Shown piece by piece: positions 11,340 to 22,158 of a DNA stretch of 64,000 bases. Source of the DNA: Mangifera indica (taxonomy: Eukaryota > Streptophyta > Magnoliopsida > Sapindales > Anacardiaceae); assembly GCF_011075055.1 (NCBI RefSeq), contig NC_058144.1:13668138-13732137 (forward strand). Reading direction: 5' to 3'. Position 1 is the stretch's first letter; each line of letters opens with the position of its first letter. The notes under the pieces were generated by a model, which was not told where the DNA came from, ran no database searches, and saw only the letters and a program-made list of their open reading frames with translations. Position numbers and translations under genes: made by a program.

Positions 11340-11855
11340 GAGAGATTGAACTAAGGGATGGGCTTATTTCTTCTCATGTTTGAGCTCCCCTTCAAGTATA
11401 AATAATGCAAAGACAGGTTGCAAACTCAAAAGAGCTCTTTCTACTTGCTGCCCATTCATATACATACTCTCCCTTTTAGCTTCTTTCCCTTTGATAGCCT
11501 TGTTAGCTTCTTGGGGACTAAGAGGTAGCAAAGTAATAGTCTTCCCCTTGAATTTGAAGGAATAAGTGTTCTTTTTACCATTATGAGTTACTTCTCTATC
11601 AAATTGCCAAGGTCTCCCTAACAACAAATGGCATGCATCCATAGGAACTACATTACACACAATCTTATCTTGGTAATGCTTGCTAATGGAGAAGGAAACA
11701 AGTACTTGTTTGGCTACTTGGAGGCTGGTCCCATTGCTCAACCATTGGAGCTTATATGGTTGAGGATGAGGTATGGTAGACAATCCAAGTTTCTCTACTA
11801 ATGTAGATGAAGCCACATTTGCACAAGTTTTACTATCTATAATCAAATAACACAC
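11340..11855 (-). pseudogene. Gypsy-1 retropepsin-like protease
   Basis: The minus-strand frame 11364-11855 reads CYLIIDSKTCANVASSTLV, then CHLLLGRPWQFDREV. This is the gypsy protease: LIIDSG-x-x-x-N-V and the second conserved LLGRPWQFD. The active-site DSG is DSK here, so proteolysis would be lost. Its N-terminal flank (11862-12083) is acidic (EEEEEEVMQRADEGEML), a typical gag-protease spacer. Confidence 0.8.
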
Positions 11856-11861
11856 CTTGCC

Positions 11862-13165
11862 TCAAATGGTGCATCTTGATTGGAAAATTTGGAGCCTTTG
11901 TTCCTCATATGGAAAGGACTTAGAATGCAATGCTCTTCTAATCACTAACATCTCTCCTTCATCAGCCCTTTGCATGACCTCCTCTTCTTCTTCTTCGACA
12001 ACTCTATCTTTATGGCCATAATCTACATTTTCTTCATCTTCTTGAAGAGATTCTTCAATAGCTTGAATCTCCATCAATGACACAAAGTTCTTCTATTTAG
12101 GTATTCGGCTTGGAAGTGTCTATAGCCTTGGCATTTGAAGCACTTTTTATTGGAGATATCAAGTTTTCCTATAGTTGGTTTGTTCTTGCTAGGTTTTACC
12201 ATATTTTCTTTCCCTTTCTCCTTGGAAGTGATTTCGACAGTCTTATAGTTAGATAGGGAACCCTTTTGAAAGGTGGTTCCCTTGTTGAAATGAGGACTTT
12301 TATAGAATGAAGTCTCTTTGGTAAATGGCTTGGCAACCGTAGACTTCATGGCTTTCTTTTGCTTCTCCACCTTAATAGCCAACTTACAAACATCTTCAAA
12401 GGTGCAATATGGTTGCAATTCTACCATATGAGTAATGTCTTGGTTTAAACCACCAATGAATCTTGCAATGGTTTGCTCTTTCACTTCTGGCAGCTCACTT
12501 ATCACTAATAGCTTTTCAAACTCCCTTATGTAATGTTATACTCCATCACTTCCTTGCTTAAGGGTGTGTAGCTTGAGGTAAAGATCTTGTTTATAGTTGT
12601 CCGGAAGGAATCTTCTCTTCATAAGCTTCTTCAGTTTCTCCCAAGATCTCACTCTTTCTTTACCATCCCTTTCCCTTTGCTTTTTAAGATTTTCCCACCA
12701 CAAGAATGCATAATCCTTGAATTTCAAGATGGTAAGTTTACATTTCTTCTCATCTGAATGGCCTTTATATTCAAAAACTCTCTCTATAGCATGTAACCAA
12801 TCAACAAAATCATCCGGACTCATGCTCCCTTCGAATTCCAGAATTTCAATCCTTAAACCCCTATCATCATCCTTTTCTCTCCTAGGTGGCCTCTCTTGTT
12901 CTTCCTCACTTGAATAATCATGAAGCATCAATTCCTCCCTATGATGTCTAAGAGGAGAAGGGGAAGATCTAATATGTCTTCTTGGTTGATGTAGTTGGGT
13001 TGGGTGAGGTGGAGGAGGGGGTATTGGGCTTTGTGTTGAAGTTTGGGGCTATGATAAGGGTGCTCGACTTTGAGTGAGGGTCAAGTCCCTCATCATTTGC
13101 ATCATTTGATTCATTTGGTCCTTAATGGTCTTAAGTTCTCCTTTAACCTCTTCTTTTAATGCCAT
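11862..13165 (-). pseudogene. Gypsy-1 gag (broken)
   Basis: A plausible start is at 13165 (MALKEEVKGELKTIKDQM), followed by a Met/Gln-rich coiled segment and a Pro-rich stretch. The capsid-like Retrotrans_gag domain lies at 12536-12931 (DDFVDWLHAIERVFEYKG, LKFKDYAFLWWENLKKQR). Its end and the zinc knuckle are at 12074-12505 (KKCFKCQGYRHFQAEY). The knuckle is CX2CX4HX4Y: the last Cys is Tyr. Stops at about 12535 and 13050 interrupt it. Confidence 0.85.
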
Positions 13166-13437
13166 GTTTGCAAATTCCCAAGGATGAGGAGGTGAGGAGG
13201 ATGAGGATGAAGTTCTTTTTATGGGACATTTGTGGTAATAGCTAGTAGGTAAAGGTTAATGGTTATAAGTGTTTAAGGGTTGGGGTGAGTATTGGTAAGT
13301 GTTTAAGCTAAGAAAGGTTTATGTTTAAGGCAAATTAAGGTTCTGTAAATAGTAATTTGTAGTGAACAGTAAATTCTGGGAGGTAAACAGTAGCTCCGGG
13401 AGGTAGAAGTCAGTCAACAAATCACACAAACAACCTA

Positions 13438-13450
13438 GGCTCTGATACCA
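13438..13450 (-). other. Primer binding site of Gypsy-1
   Basis: The minus strand reads TGGTATCAGAGCC, an exact match to the plant initiator tRNA-Met primer site, two bases inside the LTR end. Confidence 0.9.
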
Positions 13451-13452
13451 AA

Positions 13453-14442
13453 TGACACATATTCATCAAGGCAATGCAGCAAGTCACAAACTCAAATCTG
13501 GAAATTATTGTTCATATGGCACAATAGCACTTTGTCTTCTAATTTAACCAATCAAATGACCTCCAAAACATACAAATTATAGTTCATTGGAAAGGGTATT
13601 CAAAGAGCTTTCTAATGGTATATGATAGCAATCACAACTCAATCAACAAGGCATTCAAAACTTGTTTCAAAGTTTGATAGCAAAATCTGAAAATGGCAAA
13701 ATCACACACTGTGAACAGTAACGAGGCATACAACACACATTCACTTTGGATTTCAAAGGAAACAAGAAAGTTAACCAAGGCATAAAGGAAATTTCCACCA
13801 ACCTTAGGATCTTCACCACCAATTCTTCCTCCAAGATGAATCGGATAAAGGAACAAGCAACTAAAGAAAAGCTACAAAGCTTTACTAGAGAATTTCATTA
13901 TCAAGAAGTCTAGCCTTTTACAAGTGAAAATCCACTTTCATATACAAGAGCAAGTGGCGGCAAAAATTGGGCATTAATTTGACATGGAAGTTTTTCCCTT
14001 CATTTAAGCTTAGCCATTCATTCAATACTAAGGTCATACCATATTAATTGAAGAAAACAATAAAAGGGAACAATTTTTCCCTAAAAGGTGGAACTATGTC
14101 CACAAACTAAAGTTACTTGTTTCCCTTTTAGTTGTAATCCAACTAAATGAGCTTCATGGCATCTTGAGCTCCATTTAAGTGATGGAGGGCTGCCTCATCT
14201 ACTTGGGCTTCAAGTGGGCTTGTGGTTGGCTTCTTGGACTCATTTAAGCTTCCATTTCATTAAGGCCTTGAATGCAAGTAATGAGATTGCACCCAAAAGT
14301 AAAGTTGGGCCAAAGTGGAAAGAGCAATGAATCTTTGGGCTTGCAAGAAGCTAATTCTTCATTCTCAATGGTGGCTTGAGCCAAATGGAGATTTGATAGA
14401 GACTTGGAAGCTAGGGTTAGAGAGGTAGCCGAAAATACATCA
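13453..14442 (-). repeat. 5' LTR of Gypsy-1
   Basis: This 990-bp LTR is bounded on plus by TGACACATATTC and GCCGAAAATACATCA. It still encodes the C-terminal pol tail sequence (14310-14442), as the 3' copy does, but here that has no upstream frame. Confidence 0.92.
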
Positions 14443-14760
14443 AATTTAAATTTGATGTTTGCAAGATATTGAATTAGAGTTTGCACAATAAACCAACAGA
14501 AAAATCAATACAATAAAAACAATCTCACAAGACACAAAAATTTACGTGACTTACATCGACAGAGTTGTAGAAAATCTATCAAAATTTTCTTCGTTCTAAT
14601 ACTAGGGTTTTACTTATACATTGGTAACTTGAATAACTAAAACATAATAATATCTTGATAAAAACATCAATTCGTCTGATGAAACAGATATTCCATCAAT
14701 GTAATGTCTGTTTTGTTTTTCAATCTTGGTCACTCTACATGGAATGACTTCAAGGGGTAT
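14443..14760. other. Sequence between Gypsy-1 and the nest
   Basis: No gene is recognisable here. It contains an AT-rich segment with ATTTACGTG-type sequence that resembles the ends of old LTR elements. Together with 7557-7730 it was continuous before Gypsy-1 inserted. Confidence 0.35.
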
Positions 14761-15050
14761 TGTCCTGTAGTAGCCAGATTTTATGTCTTTTTTACTATTC
14801 TGGTGACTTACCTTTTCTTGTTAATTTCTTGTTGAATTACAACCATTAAACACTGCTCATTATGATCAGATTTTGTATCAATTTATGAATTGGAGTTTAT
14901 GAATGCAATATGACTTGTGAGCTTCTTCATTGCTTGAAGAATTCCTTATCTCTTCTCTACTATTTCTTCATCTGATTTTCATTATTAATTGTTGTTCGAG
15001 AGTTAAGAATCTTGTTGGAAAGTGTTGGAATATTTTTTAGGTACATAACA
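14761..15050 (+). repeat. 5' LTR of outer gypsy (internally deleted)
   Basis: It matches the 3' copy from the AGTAGCCAGATTTTATGTC block to the GTACATAACA end. About 140 bases present in the 3' copy (33109-33260) are missing. The exact start is uncertain by about 15 bases. Confidence 0.75.
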
Positions 15051-15053
15051 AAA

Positions 15054-15067
15054 TTGTTATCAAAGTC
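15054..15067 (+). other. Decayed primer binding site of outer gypsy
   Basis: TTGTTATCAAAGTC lies three bases inside the LTR end and differs from the tRNA-Met site TTGGTATCAGAGCC by three changes, consistent with age. Confidence 0.5.
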
Positions 15068-15073
15068 GACGAT

Positions 15074-15490
15074 GCTGATGAATGGTGTCAACCCGAATGG
15101 AGGATTAGAGCAAGGATACTAGAGTGTGATGGAGAGGATGACAACCATGGATATTAGGATGGAGGAAATGTCTCTGAAAATCAACAAAACAGAGAGTCGA
15201 TTCGATGCCTTACATAGTTACATGTATAAGATACAACAATACATGATGAAGAAGACCAAGGGGAAGGAGAAGTCTGTGGTGCAATCTCCGACGATCATCA
15301 ATTGATCACACTTGCAATAGAAGGAAGGAAAGTCGGCGGTGCCATCTCTAGTTACCATTCGACCGCAATTTTAGCATGGAATGAGGATGACAATCGGAGT
15401 CACCCAACAACCCAATCATCTGCCGAACATGATTATTACAAAAGCGCCGATTCGTAGGAAGCAGCATGGCCAGCAACTTGAACTACCATT
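15074..15490 (+). pseudogene. Outer gypsy gag N-terminus
   Basis: A plus-strand frame around 15130-15300 reads MTTMDIRMEEMSLKINKTES then RFDALHSYMYKIQQYM, the coiled, Met-rich start typical of gypsy gag. It ends at the CACTA-like terminus at 15491. There is a stop near 15112 and another near 15303. Confidence 0.5.
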
Positions 15491-16140
15491 CACTACAACA
15501 AATTCCATGAAACGTGACAAAAATTTTCGTCCCATGAAATCAAAAGTTCATTCAAAAAAGTGATAAAAGATCATATAATCAAAAAAATATGCGTTATCAA
15601 ATAGTAATACCCAAAAAAAAAAAAAGAAAATAGTCTTTAATAACCCATCATTAATTACAAAATAATGTTTTGTCATAAAAAGGTATATATTTTGGGACAA
15701 AGTTTTTTGCTTATAAATAAATTAACTTTCATCTTTAATAACTCTATTTCGTTCTAAAAAACACGCATTTAGCCATAAAATTTTGTGTCCTTAATTGTAC
15801 AATAAATTAGAGACAATTTTGTTTGTTTTTAAAGATATAATTAATTAGAGATGAAATTTTTCCTCCTTAATTATACATTAAATTGATGACAATTTTTTTT
15901 GGTCCATGAATATGTAATGAATTAAAGACAAAATTTTTCGTCTTTAAATGTAACTTGAATCGGAGCCAAATTTTTTCATCATTGAATGTGTAAGAAATTG
16001 AGAATAATTTTTTTGGTCATTGATTGTATGATGCATAGGGGACAAAAGTTTTGTCTTTGATTAAATAGTGAATTGAGGACAATTTTTTATATCCTTAATT
16101 ATGTTATGAATCAAGAACAAAAAATTATGTTATTGATTGA
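15491..16140 (+). repeat. Left subterminal repeats of CACTA-like element
   Basis: The region is made of diverged copies of a short motif in which GA(C/G)AAATTTTT alternates with TTGTCCTTAATT or TCATTGAATG. Spacing is about 55-65 bases. Such repeats are transposase-binding sites in known CACTA elements. Confidence 0.6.
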
Positions 16141-16148
16141 ATTGTACA

Positions 16149-19100
16149 ATCCTAGTCATAGGCCAGTTTGGCCCATAAACTGGATCGAAACAGACTCATG
16201 TAAAATTGAAATCGAATTTTGAGGGTTTGATTCAATTTTTTTTTTTGAACTATTGAACCACCAGTTCATGATCGGTTCACGAACCATCAGTCCAATAATT
16301 AAAAATTTTTTTTTTTTTAAATTACAAAAAAGTTTAAATTTGAAGGGGACCAACAGTCCTTAGCAAATTCTGCAAATGCAAAGGCTAAGTAGCCTTTGCA
16401 AATATGGCCGTTAGGCCTGATTTTTTTTTTTTTATTTTATTTTTATATAAAATTTTACTTATAAATACTCACTCAATCTTTCAAGTTTTTCATTTATTTA
16501 TTCTCATTTCTCATTCTTTCAATTATCAATAGTTTCTCAATATTTCAATCAAATTCTCTCAAATTCAATCAAATTCTCCATTTATTTTTATTAATTCCAA
16601 TTTTAATTTCTATAATTTAATTATTATTATCTTTCTATTATACAATTTCATAATTAATTATTAAATTTATCTCTATAATTAATTTTATTTATTATTTATT
16701 ATTATTTTTTCCATTATTTTTTATAATTAATTATATAATTTATTTTATTTATTATTAAAAAGACAAGTAGTGAAAATTCTTCACATAATAAGAGATTTGG
16801 TCAATATTTATATACATCAAATGTGGATGAAGATCAATTTATAGAAGATTTTTTAAACAAAAAAATGGAAGTCAATATGTGGAGGTGGAGCTATAATTAC
16901 AACAAGTAGTGGAGATAGAACAACAACCACAAAAAAAATTTATCTTTGATATTTTCAAAATTCATTTTAAAAAATACAAAAAAAAATGATAATTTTGATA
17001 TTGTTTACAATTGTTGTAAACAAATTTATAAATTCAAGTAAAAAGATGAATATGGGACATTTAAAAAACACTTAAAGTCAAAGTATCCGAAAAAATTGGA
17101 TAAAATAGAGGCTAAACACAAATAATCAAGCATGGTTCTTTACATAAATCTCTATTTATTTATAATAATAATAAAAGTAAAGAAGAATTTATAAAAATAG
17201 TAATAATAAATCACTTAGTATTTAGTTTTGGTGAAAATTTAAGTTTCAATAATTATTGTAAAATTATATCAAATTCTAAACATAAAACTATTCCTATAAA
17301 CACATTAAAAAAATCATTATTAGGTTTATATAAAAAACAAAAAAAGAATTAATTTAATTATTCACAAATTTAGATGAACGTGTGTCTATATGTAGTGATA
17401 TTTGGAGTTATCATTGGCAAGTTTACTCTTATTTGGGTATAACTTGTCATTGGATATATGATAAATTTCAATTACAAAAAAGAATTTTAACATTTAGGTT
17501 GTTTGATGGCCGACATACGATCGATAATATTTATAAAATAATTAAAAGAATATTAGAAGAATATAAATTAGTTTTTAAAATTTTTTTAATTTCATTTGAT
17601 AATGCAATTGTAAATACGACCTCAACTATTAATTTAACAAAAATTTGCAAGCATAATTTAGGTGATAGATTTTTTTATATTAGATGTGCATATCATGTGT
17701 TAAATTTATATATACAAAATGGTTTAAGATATCTTAATAATTTTATTAATCCAATAAAAACAACAACTTCATTTTTATGGACATATCCTCAAACAATAAA
17801 AGAATAAGATAAATTTTATAAAATACATAATAGAAGACCGAAAAAATTTCTTAAAGATGTGTTGACTTATTGAAATTCAATATATGAATTACTCAGCAAG
17901 TCTTTTAATTATAAGAAATTATTGTGCATATTTATTTCATAAAATGTATCAAAAGTTACATTATATCCCCAACATTGGGATATTTATGAGACAATTTTAG
18001 ACGTTTTAAGAAATTTTAATAATGTAACTTATGCTTTGAGTAGAGTTTATTATCCCACTTCTCATTTGTTTTTAAATGAAACTTTTAATATTATTAGAAC
18101 TTTACAAGAGACCGAAAAAAATGTTATTTTAAAAGAAGTTATTTTTTTGATGAAAACAAAATAATTAAATTACTATAAAGAAATTTCAGAAATTTTTCTT
18201 ATTGCTTTTTTTTTTAATCTTTGGTTTACATTAGATGGTGTTACAAATTATTTAACATTAAATTATGAATGCATGCAATTAGATGATGAGGATAAAGTTA
18301 ATATTCCATTAACTATAACTACTATTATGGATTTATTTAAAAAAATTTATATTGAATATTCATTAATTTATGATAACCAAGGTGGTTATTCTTCTTCTTT
18401 GCCACTTATCGCCCCATCACCAACATAAAATATTAGTTATGGTGATTGTATTATGATGCAAAAGGGTGAAAGACTAAGAGGAACATCAAACTCCACCTTA
18501 GAGCTTGAAATTTATCTAACCACTATTTTTGAGTTTGGTGATAGTAATATAAGAAAAGACTTTCCAATTCTAGAGTGGTGGGGTTGATATACATTAACTT
18601 TTCTAACATTAGCAGTTATTATTAAACAAGTCCTAGTAACACTAACATCAACTATCGTAGTGGAATAAGTTTTTAGTGAAAGGCGTAATATATTGAACAA
18701 AAGGCGATCAAGTTTGGCTCCCAAATCTATTAAAGTCCAAGTATAAAAGTGAACTTCAATGAAGAACCTTTTGATTTAACAACAGATAGTTCGATGACAG
18801 AAACCAGTAGTAAAAAAAGTAGAGGTGAATGATAAGGTAAGGGGGTATCCTTAGCTATCGGGTACGCAAATGTAAGAGAACTATGTAGGCTTTGATTCTT
18901 CTAAACTTCAAGAAGATACGTAGAAAGCTTAATTGAAAAATTAAGTCCAAAGTTTTTTTTTTAATTTTTAATTATCGTAATTATTAATTAAAAAAATAAA
19001 TCGGGGCCATGAATCGAAACTGACAGTTTAATGTCAATTCCGAGTCAGGGCCATGAGCTGGGGCCATAAATCAGAACTGATGGTTTAATGTCGGTTTCGA

Positions 19101-19214
19101 ACCGGCTATGAACTGACCTGTAACGGTTCTGGTTCAAAGTTTCTATTTTTTTAAATCGTGAACCGGTGATTTTGAATCAAAACTATCAGTTTATGAATCA
19201 TCGCCAAGTCTAGT
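16149..19214 (+). mobile_element. hAT transposon with decayed transposase
   Basis: The ends are imperfect inverted repeats: CCTAGTCATAGGCC on the left and, read inwards, ACTAGACTTGGCGATG on the right. Just inside both ends is the GAACCGGTT-rich subterminal sequence of plant hAT elements. Flanking eight-mers ATTGTACA and ATTGTAAG match in six positions, consistent with a decayed 8-bp target duplication. A hAT transposase remnant occupies the middle. Confidence 0.8.
16760..18745 (+). pseudogene. hAT transposase (RICESLEEPER-like), broken
   Basis: Pieces in order are a BED-type zinc finger (about 16985-17090, YNCCKQIYKF ... GTFKKHLKSKYP), the transposase core at 17382-17807 (SICSDIWSYHWQVYSYLGIT, HWIYDKFQLQKRIL, FDNAIVNT, RCAYHVLNL), and the C-terminal dimerisation domain at about 18500-18745 (LEIYLTTIFEFGDSNIRKDF, ILEWWG, VFSERRNILNKRRSSLAPKS). 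In known hAT proteins the core carries the first catalytic Asp in CSDIW. Many stops, mostly TAA or TAG, interrupt the frame. Base composition is extremely AT-rich. Confidence 0.85.
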
Positions 19215-19433
19215 ATTGTAAGTCGAGGTCAAAGAATTTCCTTTCTTATTTATGTGGTGAATTTGATACGAGAATTTCGATTATAAATTAAAATTAATAA
19301 TTATATTAATCCTTCAGTCAAACAATTCATATAAAATGTCTTTTTAACTAAGCAAAAAATATTAATTATATCAAATTATCATTATTACAAATCAACTAAT
19401 AACAAAATACTAGCAAAATATTGTAAATCTAAC

Positions 19434-19553
19434 CAGGCAGATATTCCATAATTAATACAAGTACTTAGCATCTTTAAAGGAATAAAAGTGTTTCACAATG
19501 CAGTGACTGACACATTCAGCAAGCAAATCCTTTTCATCTCTAACATGTTCAAC
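19434..19553 (-). pseudogene. NDR-type AGC kinase exon fragment (subdomains III-V)
   Basis: On the minus strand, after an acceptor (ACCACAG), the exon reads VEHVRDEKDLLAECVSHCIV, then KHFYSFKDAKYL and, after a one-base deletion, LIMEYLPG followed by GT. Plant NDR kinases have QVEHV-x-x-E-x-x-LLAEVDSHCIVKLYYSFQD and LIMEYLPGGD here. The match includes an intron boundary. It lies downstream of exons that should follow it. Confidence 0.72.
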
Positions 19554-19631
19554 CTGTGGTTTATATGCAACCACATGTTAAGAAGTTCAAACAAAAATAG
19601 TAAAAGGACATTGTAAATTAGAGCAAATTTT

Positions 19632-19696
19632 AGGACAGTATGCTGTCTCCATTTCATACAGTTTGTCCCATAAGATTTCTTTCAACCACGGGGAGC
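19632..19696 (-). pseudogene. NDR kinase exon fragment (end of catalytic domain)
   Basis: After an acceptor (GATCAG) the minus strand reads SPWLKEILWDKLYEMETAY. Plant NDR kinases have HPWFKG-x-x-WDKLYEMEAAY at the end of the catalytic domain. Confidence 0.7.
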
Positions 19697-19797
19697 CTGA
19701 TCATATTTGGTGTTAAAAGAATCGGTAAAGAGCAATAGCAAACTTTTGAAGTAATGATCGTAGGAGTATATAAGAAAAATACTTCAATTTGTTTGCT

Positions 19798-19846
19798 TCA
19801 GTGGTCATGCCTCTGGAAATTTCAAGTGATTTTTCCAATGCACAAT
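19798..19846 (-). pseudogene. NDR kinase exon fragment (subdomain X region)
   Basis: After an acceptor (ATCAG) the minus strand reads IVHWKNHLKFPEA then a stop. NDR kinases have KIVHWRNHLKFPEEA directly after the TTCRK motif. Confidence 0.7.
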
Positions 19847-20165
19847 CTGATATGAATAAGGTAGTGAAATCAACTCATAATTAGATTCCTCAAATTTGTT
19901 ATTCAAACTGGTGCAATAAGGACATTAATTTAATTCCTCTTATTCGATGCCAGCAATATATTAATTTGAATTCATTTAATACATAAACAAAGAAAAAGGT
20001 ACAGCAACATGAAAAGCATGTTAGAAGTGAGCAATATGACATAAAACACAGACACTGGATTCAACAATGATATTTTAATATAGGTCATATATGTTAAAAC
20101 TGAGTAGATAAGACAAACTAATCTGTTATAATCAACTTAAGAGAATAGTTCAAGCAAACTTTTCT

Positions 20166-20243
20166 GCATGTTGTAACTGGATAATCAGACTAAAATGGTG
20201 GATATCCCTTTCCACAGCAACATTATCAGGTGTTCCAACTGTG
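20166..20243 (-). pseudogene. NDR kinase exon fragment (subdomains VIII-IX, internally deleted)
   Basis: The minus strand reads TVGTPD and then, in another frame, GYPPF-stop-SDYPVTTCRKV. NDR kinases have STVGTPDYIAPE and, about 35 residues later, VGYPPFYSDDPMTTCRKI. The middle is deleted here. Confidence 0.68.
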
Positions 20244-20508
20244 AAAAATACCTGCTAATAGAATACTCAGAAAACAGAAACTTTAAACAAAGAACTTTCT
20301 AAATATTAGTGGACTTGTTAACAATATATTAAGTATTAACATCCAAAGGCCACACCTAGATTTGTCCAGCAAACATCCAAAGGCACTTCCACCTGCAACT
20401 TTAACATTATATTCCCCTTCATATTTTACATTCACATTTTCTTTCCAAATCAAATATACATTAGCAAATTATGACAGTGCAAACTGCTCAACATAATTCA
20501 CTGCATTA

Positions 20509-20876
20509 TGATAAGCTCAGAAGGTTTGTGCGAGTGCCACAAAAAAATCCAAAATATTTGGCCATGGATTATACGACGTGTTAAGTTGCATGAGCCATGC
20601 AACATGCACAAGAACGCATAAGAACTGGTCTTAAGTAGTGGGAGAAGTAGTGGGAGAAATAGTGGGGAGAGTCACACCAAATGCTTATGAATAGGTCTAG
20701 CAGTTTTCTTTGAATCCAATAATTCTGCTATTTTGTTGCAAAGTAGCAGTTAGGGTCCTAATTCTTAGGGATATAATTCAAGTAGTGGGAAAAAAGTTGT
20801 TATGTTCTTTTTTTATTTAAACTCCTTTCAGCAGATGTATAGGGCGCTTATTTTCGAAATAAAATTCTGGGTTATT
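20509..20876 (+). repeat. 5' LTR of Gypsy-2, truncated
   Basis: Nearly identical to 24965-25330 (TGATAAGCTC, CCATGCAACATGCACAAGAA) until GGGTTATTCTC, where it joins gag. About 45 bases of the LTR end are missing. Confidence 0.88.
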
Positions 20877-21560
20877 CTCCTCCAAATTAGCCAAACTTGA
20901 ATTCCCCAGATTTTCTAGTGACGACCCTATCGAATGGTTCACCAGAGTGGACCAATTCTTTGAATATCAAGGCACCCAGGAAACACAGAAAGTGTCCTTG
21001 GCTTCCTTCCGTCTGGAGGGGGAAGCAAATCAGTAGTGGCAATGGCTACGTTGGGCTTACACGGAAGAAGGCAAAGAAGTGACGTGGGAACTATTCGTAT
21101 GGGGTTGGTTCGGTCTCATAGATTGTGACGACTTTAATGAAGCTTTGTCAAAAATAAGACAAGTCGGCTCCTTACGCGAATACCAGAAAGAATTTGAGAG
21201 GTTAGGAAATCGGGTGCAAGGTTGGACACAAAAGGCGTTGGTTGGAACATTTATGGGCGGACTCAAGGCTGAGATAGCTGAAGGAATTCAGATGTTCAAA
21301 CCGAAATCCTTGAAGGAAGCAATCAATCTTGCTCAGATAAGGGATGATCAAGTTAACCGATAGCGAAGATTCAACAAGCCATTTGCTCGAGCACTAGCTG
21401 ACTCGTCTTCTTTAACACCAATCAAACCATCAACTTCAATCAAACGATTGACTTGGGAGGATACGCAGAAACGAAGGGCACAAGGACTTTGCTTCAATTA
21501 TGATGAAAAGTTTGCACCAGGCCACAAGTGTTGCAGCCCTCAACTTCTTTTGCTAGAAAG
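20877..21560 (+). pseudogene. Gypsy-2 gag, N-terminally truncated
   Basis: Pieces read KLEFPRFSSDDPIEWFTRVD and QFFEYQGTQETQKVSLASFR (Retrotrans_gag start), then 21079-21363 with LREYQKEFERLGNRVQGW and FMGGLKAEIAEGIQMFKPKS. A zinc knuckle at about 21484-21535 reads GLCFNYDEKFAPGHKC, with Tyr for the second Cys. Stops include N-Q-stop-W-Q-W (TAG for an expected TGG at about 21033). Confidence 0.85.
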
Positions 21561-21599
21561 TGGCGATGATCATTCGGATGATGAAGCAAATCTAGATGC

Positions 21600-22158
21600 T
21601 CAGCTCGAAATATCTCTTCATGCTCTCTCAGGTTGGTCCATCTTTCAAACCATGCGGGTGATGGCAAATATTAGACACCATGAAATGGTTGTGCTTATTG
21701 ATAGTGGCTCTACCTATAATTTCATTAGTGAGAAAGTGGCCAACGTGTTACAATTGCCAATAATTCCTACAAGGCCTTTTAGTGTAAAGGTGGCAAATGG
21801 AGAACCATTAAAATGTCAAGGGCGATTCGAAAATGTTTTTGTTTTAATTCAGGTCATTCCTTTTATCCTTACCCTTTATGCTTTGCCATTTAGTGGATTG
21901 GATTTGGTGTTAGGTATCCATTGGTTAGAGCAATTAGGTACTTTATCATGCAATTGGAAACAATTAACCATAGAGTTCACGTTGGGAAATCAAACTCACA
22001 TATTGCAAGGCATCAACAACCAAGCGATCCAACCTATATCCATGAAAGCCATCTCCAAAGACATTCGTCATGGGAGCTCAGTATTTGCCATGTGTTTTCA
22101 AGCCACAACACAACCATTATCACCACAAATTCATCCCGAAATGCAACAATTATTGTAA
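21600..22158 (+). pseudogene. Gypsy-2 retropepsin-like protease
   Basis: The frame 21448-22158 carries MVVLIDSGSTYNFISEKVAN, with the active-site DSG intact, and LDLVLGIHWLEQLG. Length and spacing are normal for a gypsy protease. The frame is open from the zinc knuckle to 22158. Confidence 0.88.

Larger units (their letters stand above)
7731..14442 (-). mobile_element. Complete Ty3/gypsy retrotransposon, CRM-like chromovirus (Gypsy-1)
   Basis: The 6.7-kb element has LTRs at 7731-8719 and 13453-14442, a tRNA-Met primer site (13438-13450), a polypurine tract (8720-8729), and gag, protease, RT, RNase H and integrase in gypsy order on the minus strand. The LTRs differ at about 2% of positions in the first 200 bases I compared, so it is a fairly recent insertion. 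Flanking five-mers are GATTT and AATTT, a near-match target duplication. RT motifs and the overlap of pol with the 3' LTR fit the CRM/Reina side of chromoviruses, but I cannot fix the clade by eye. Confidence 0.92.
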
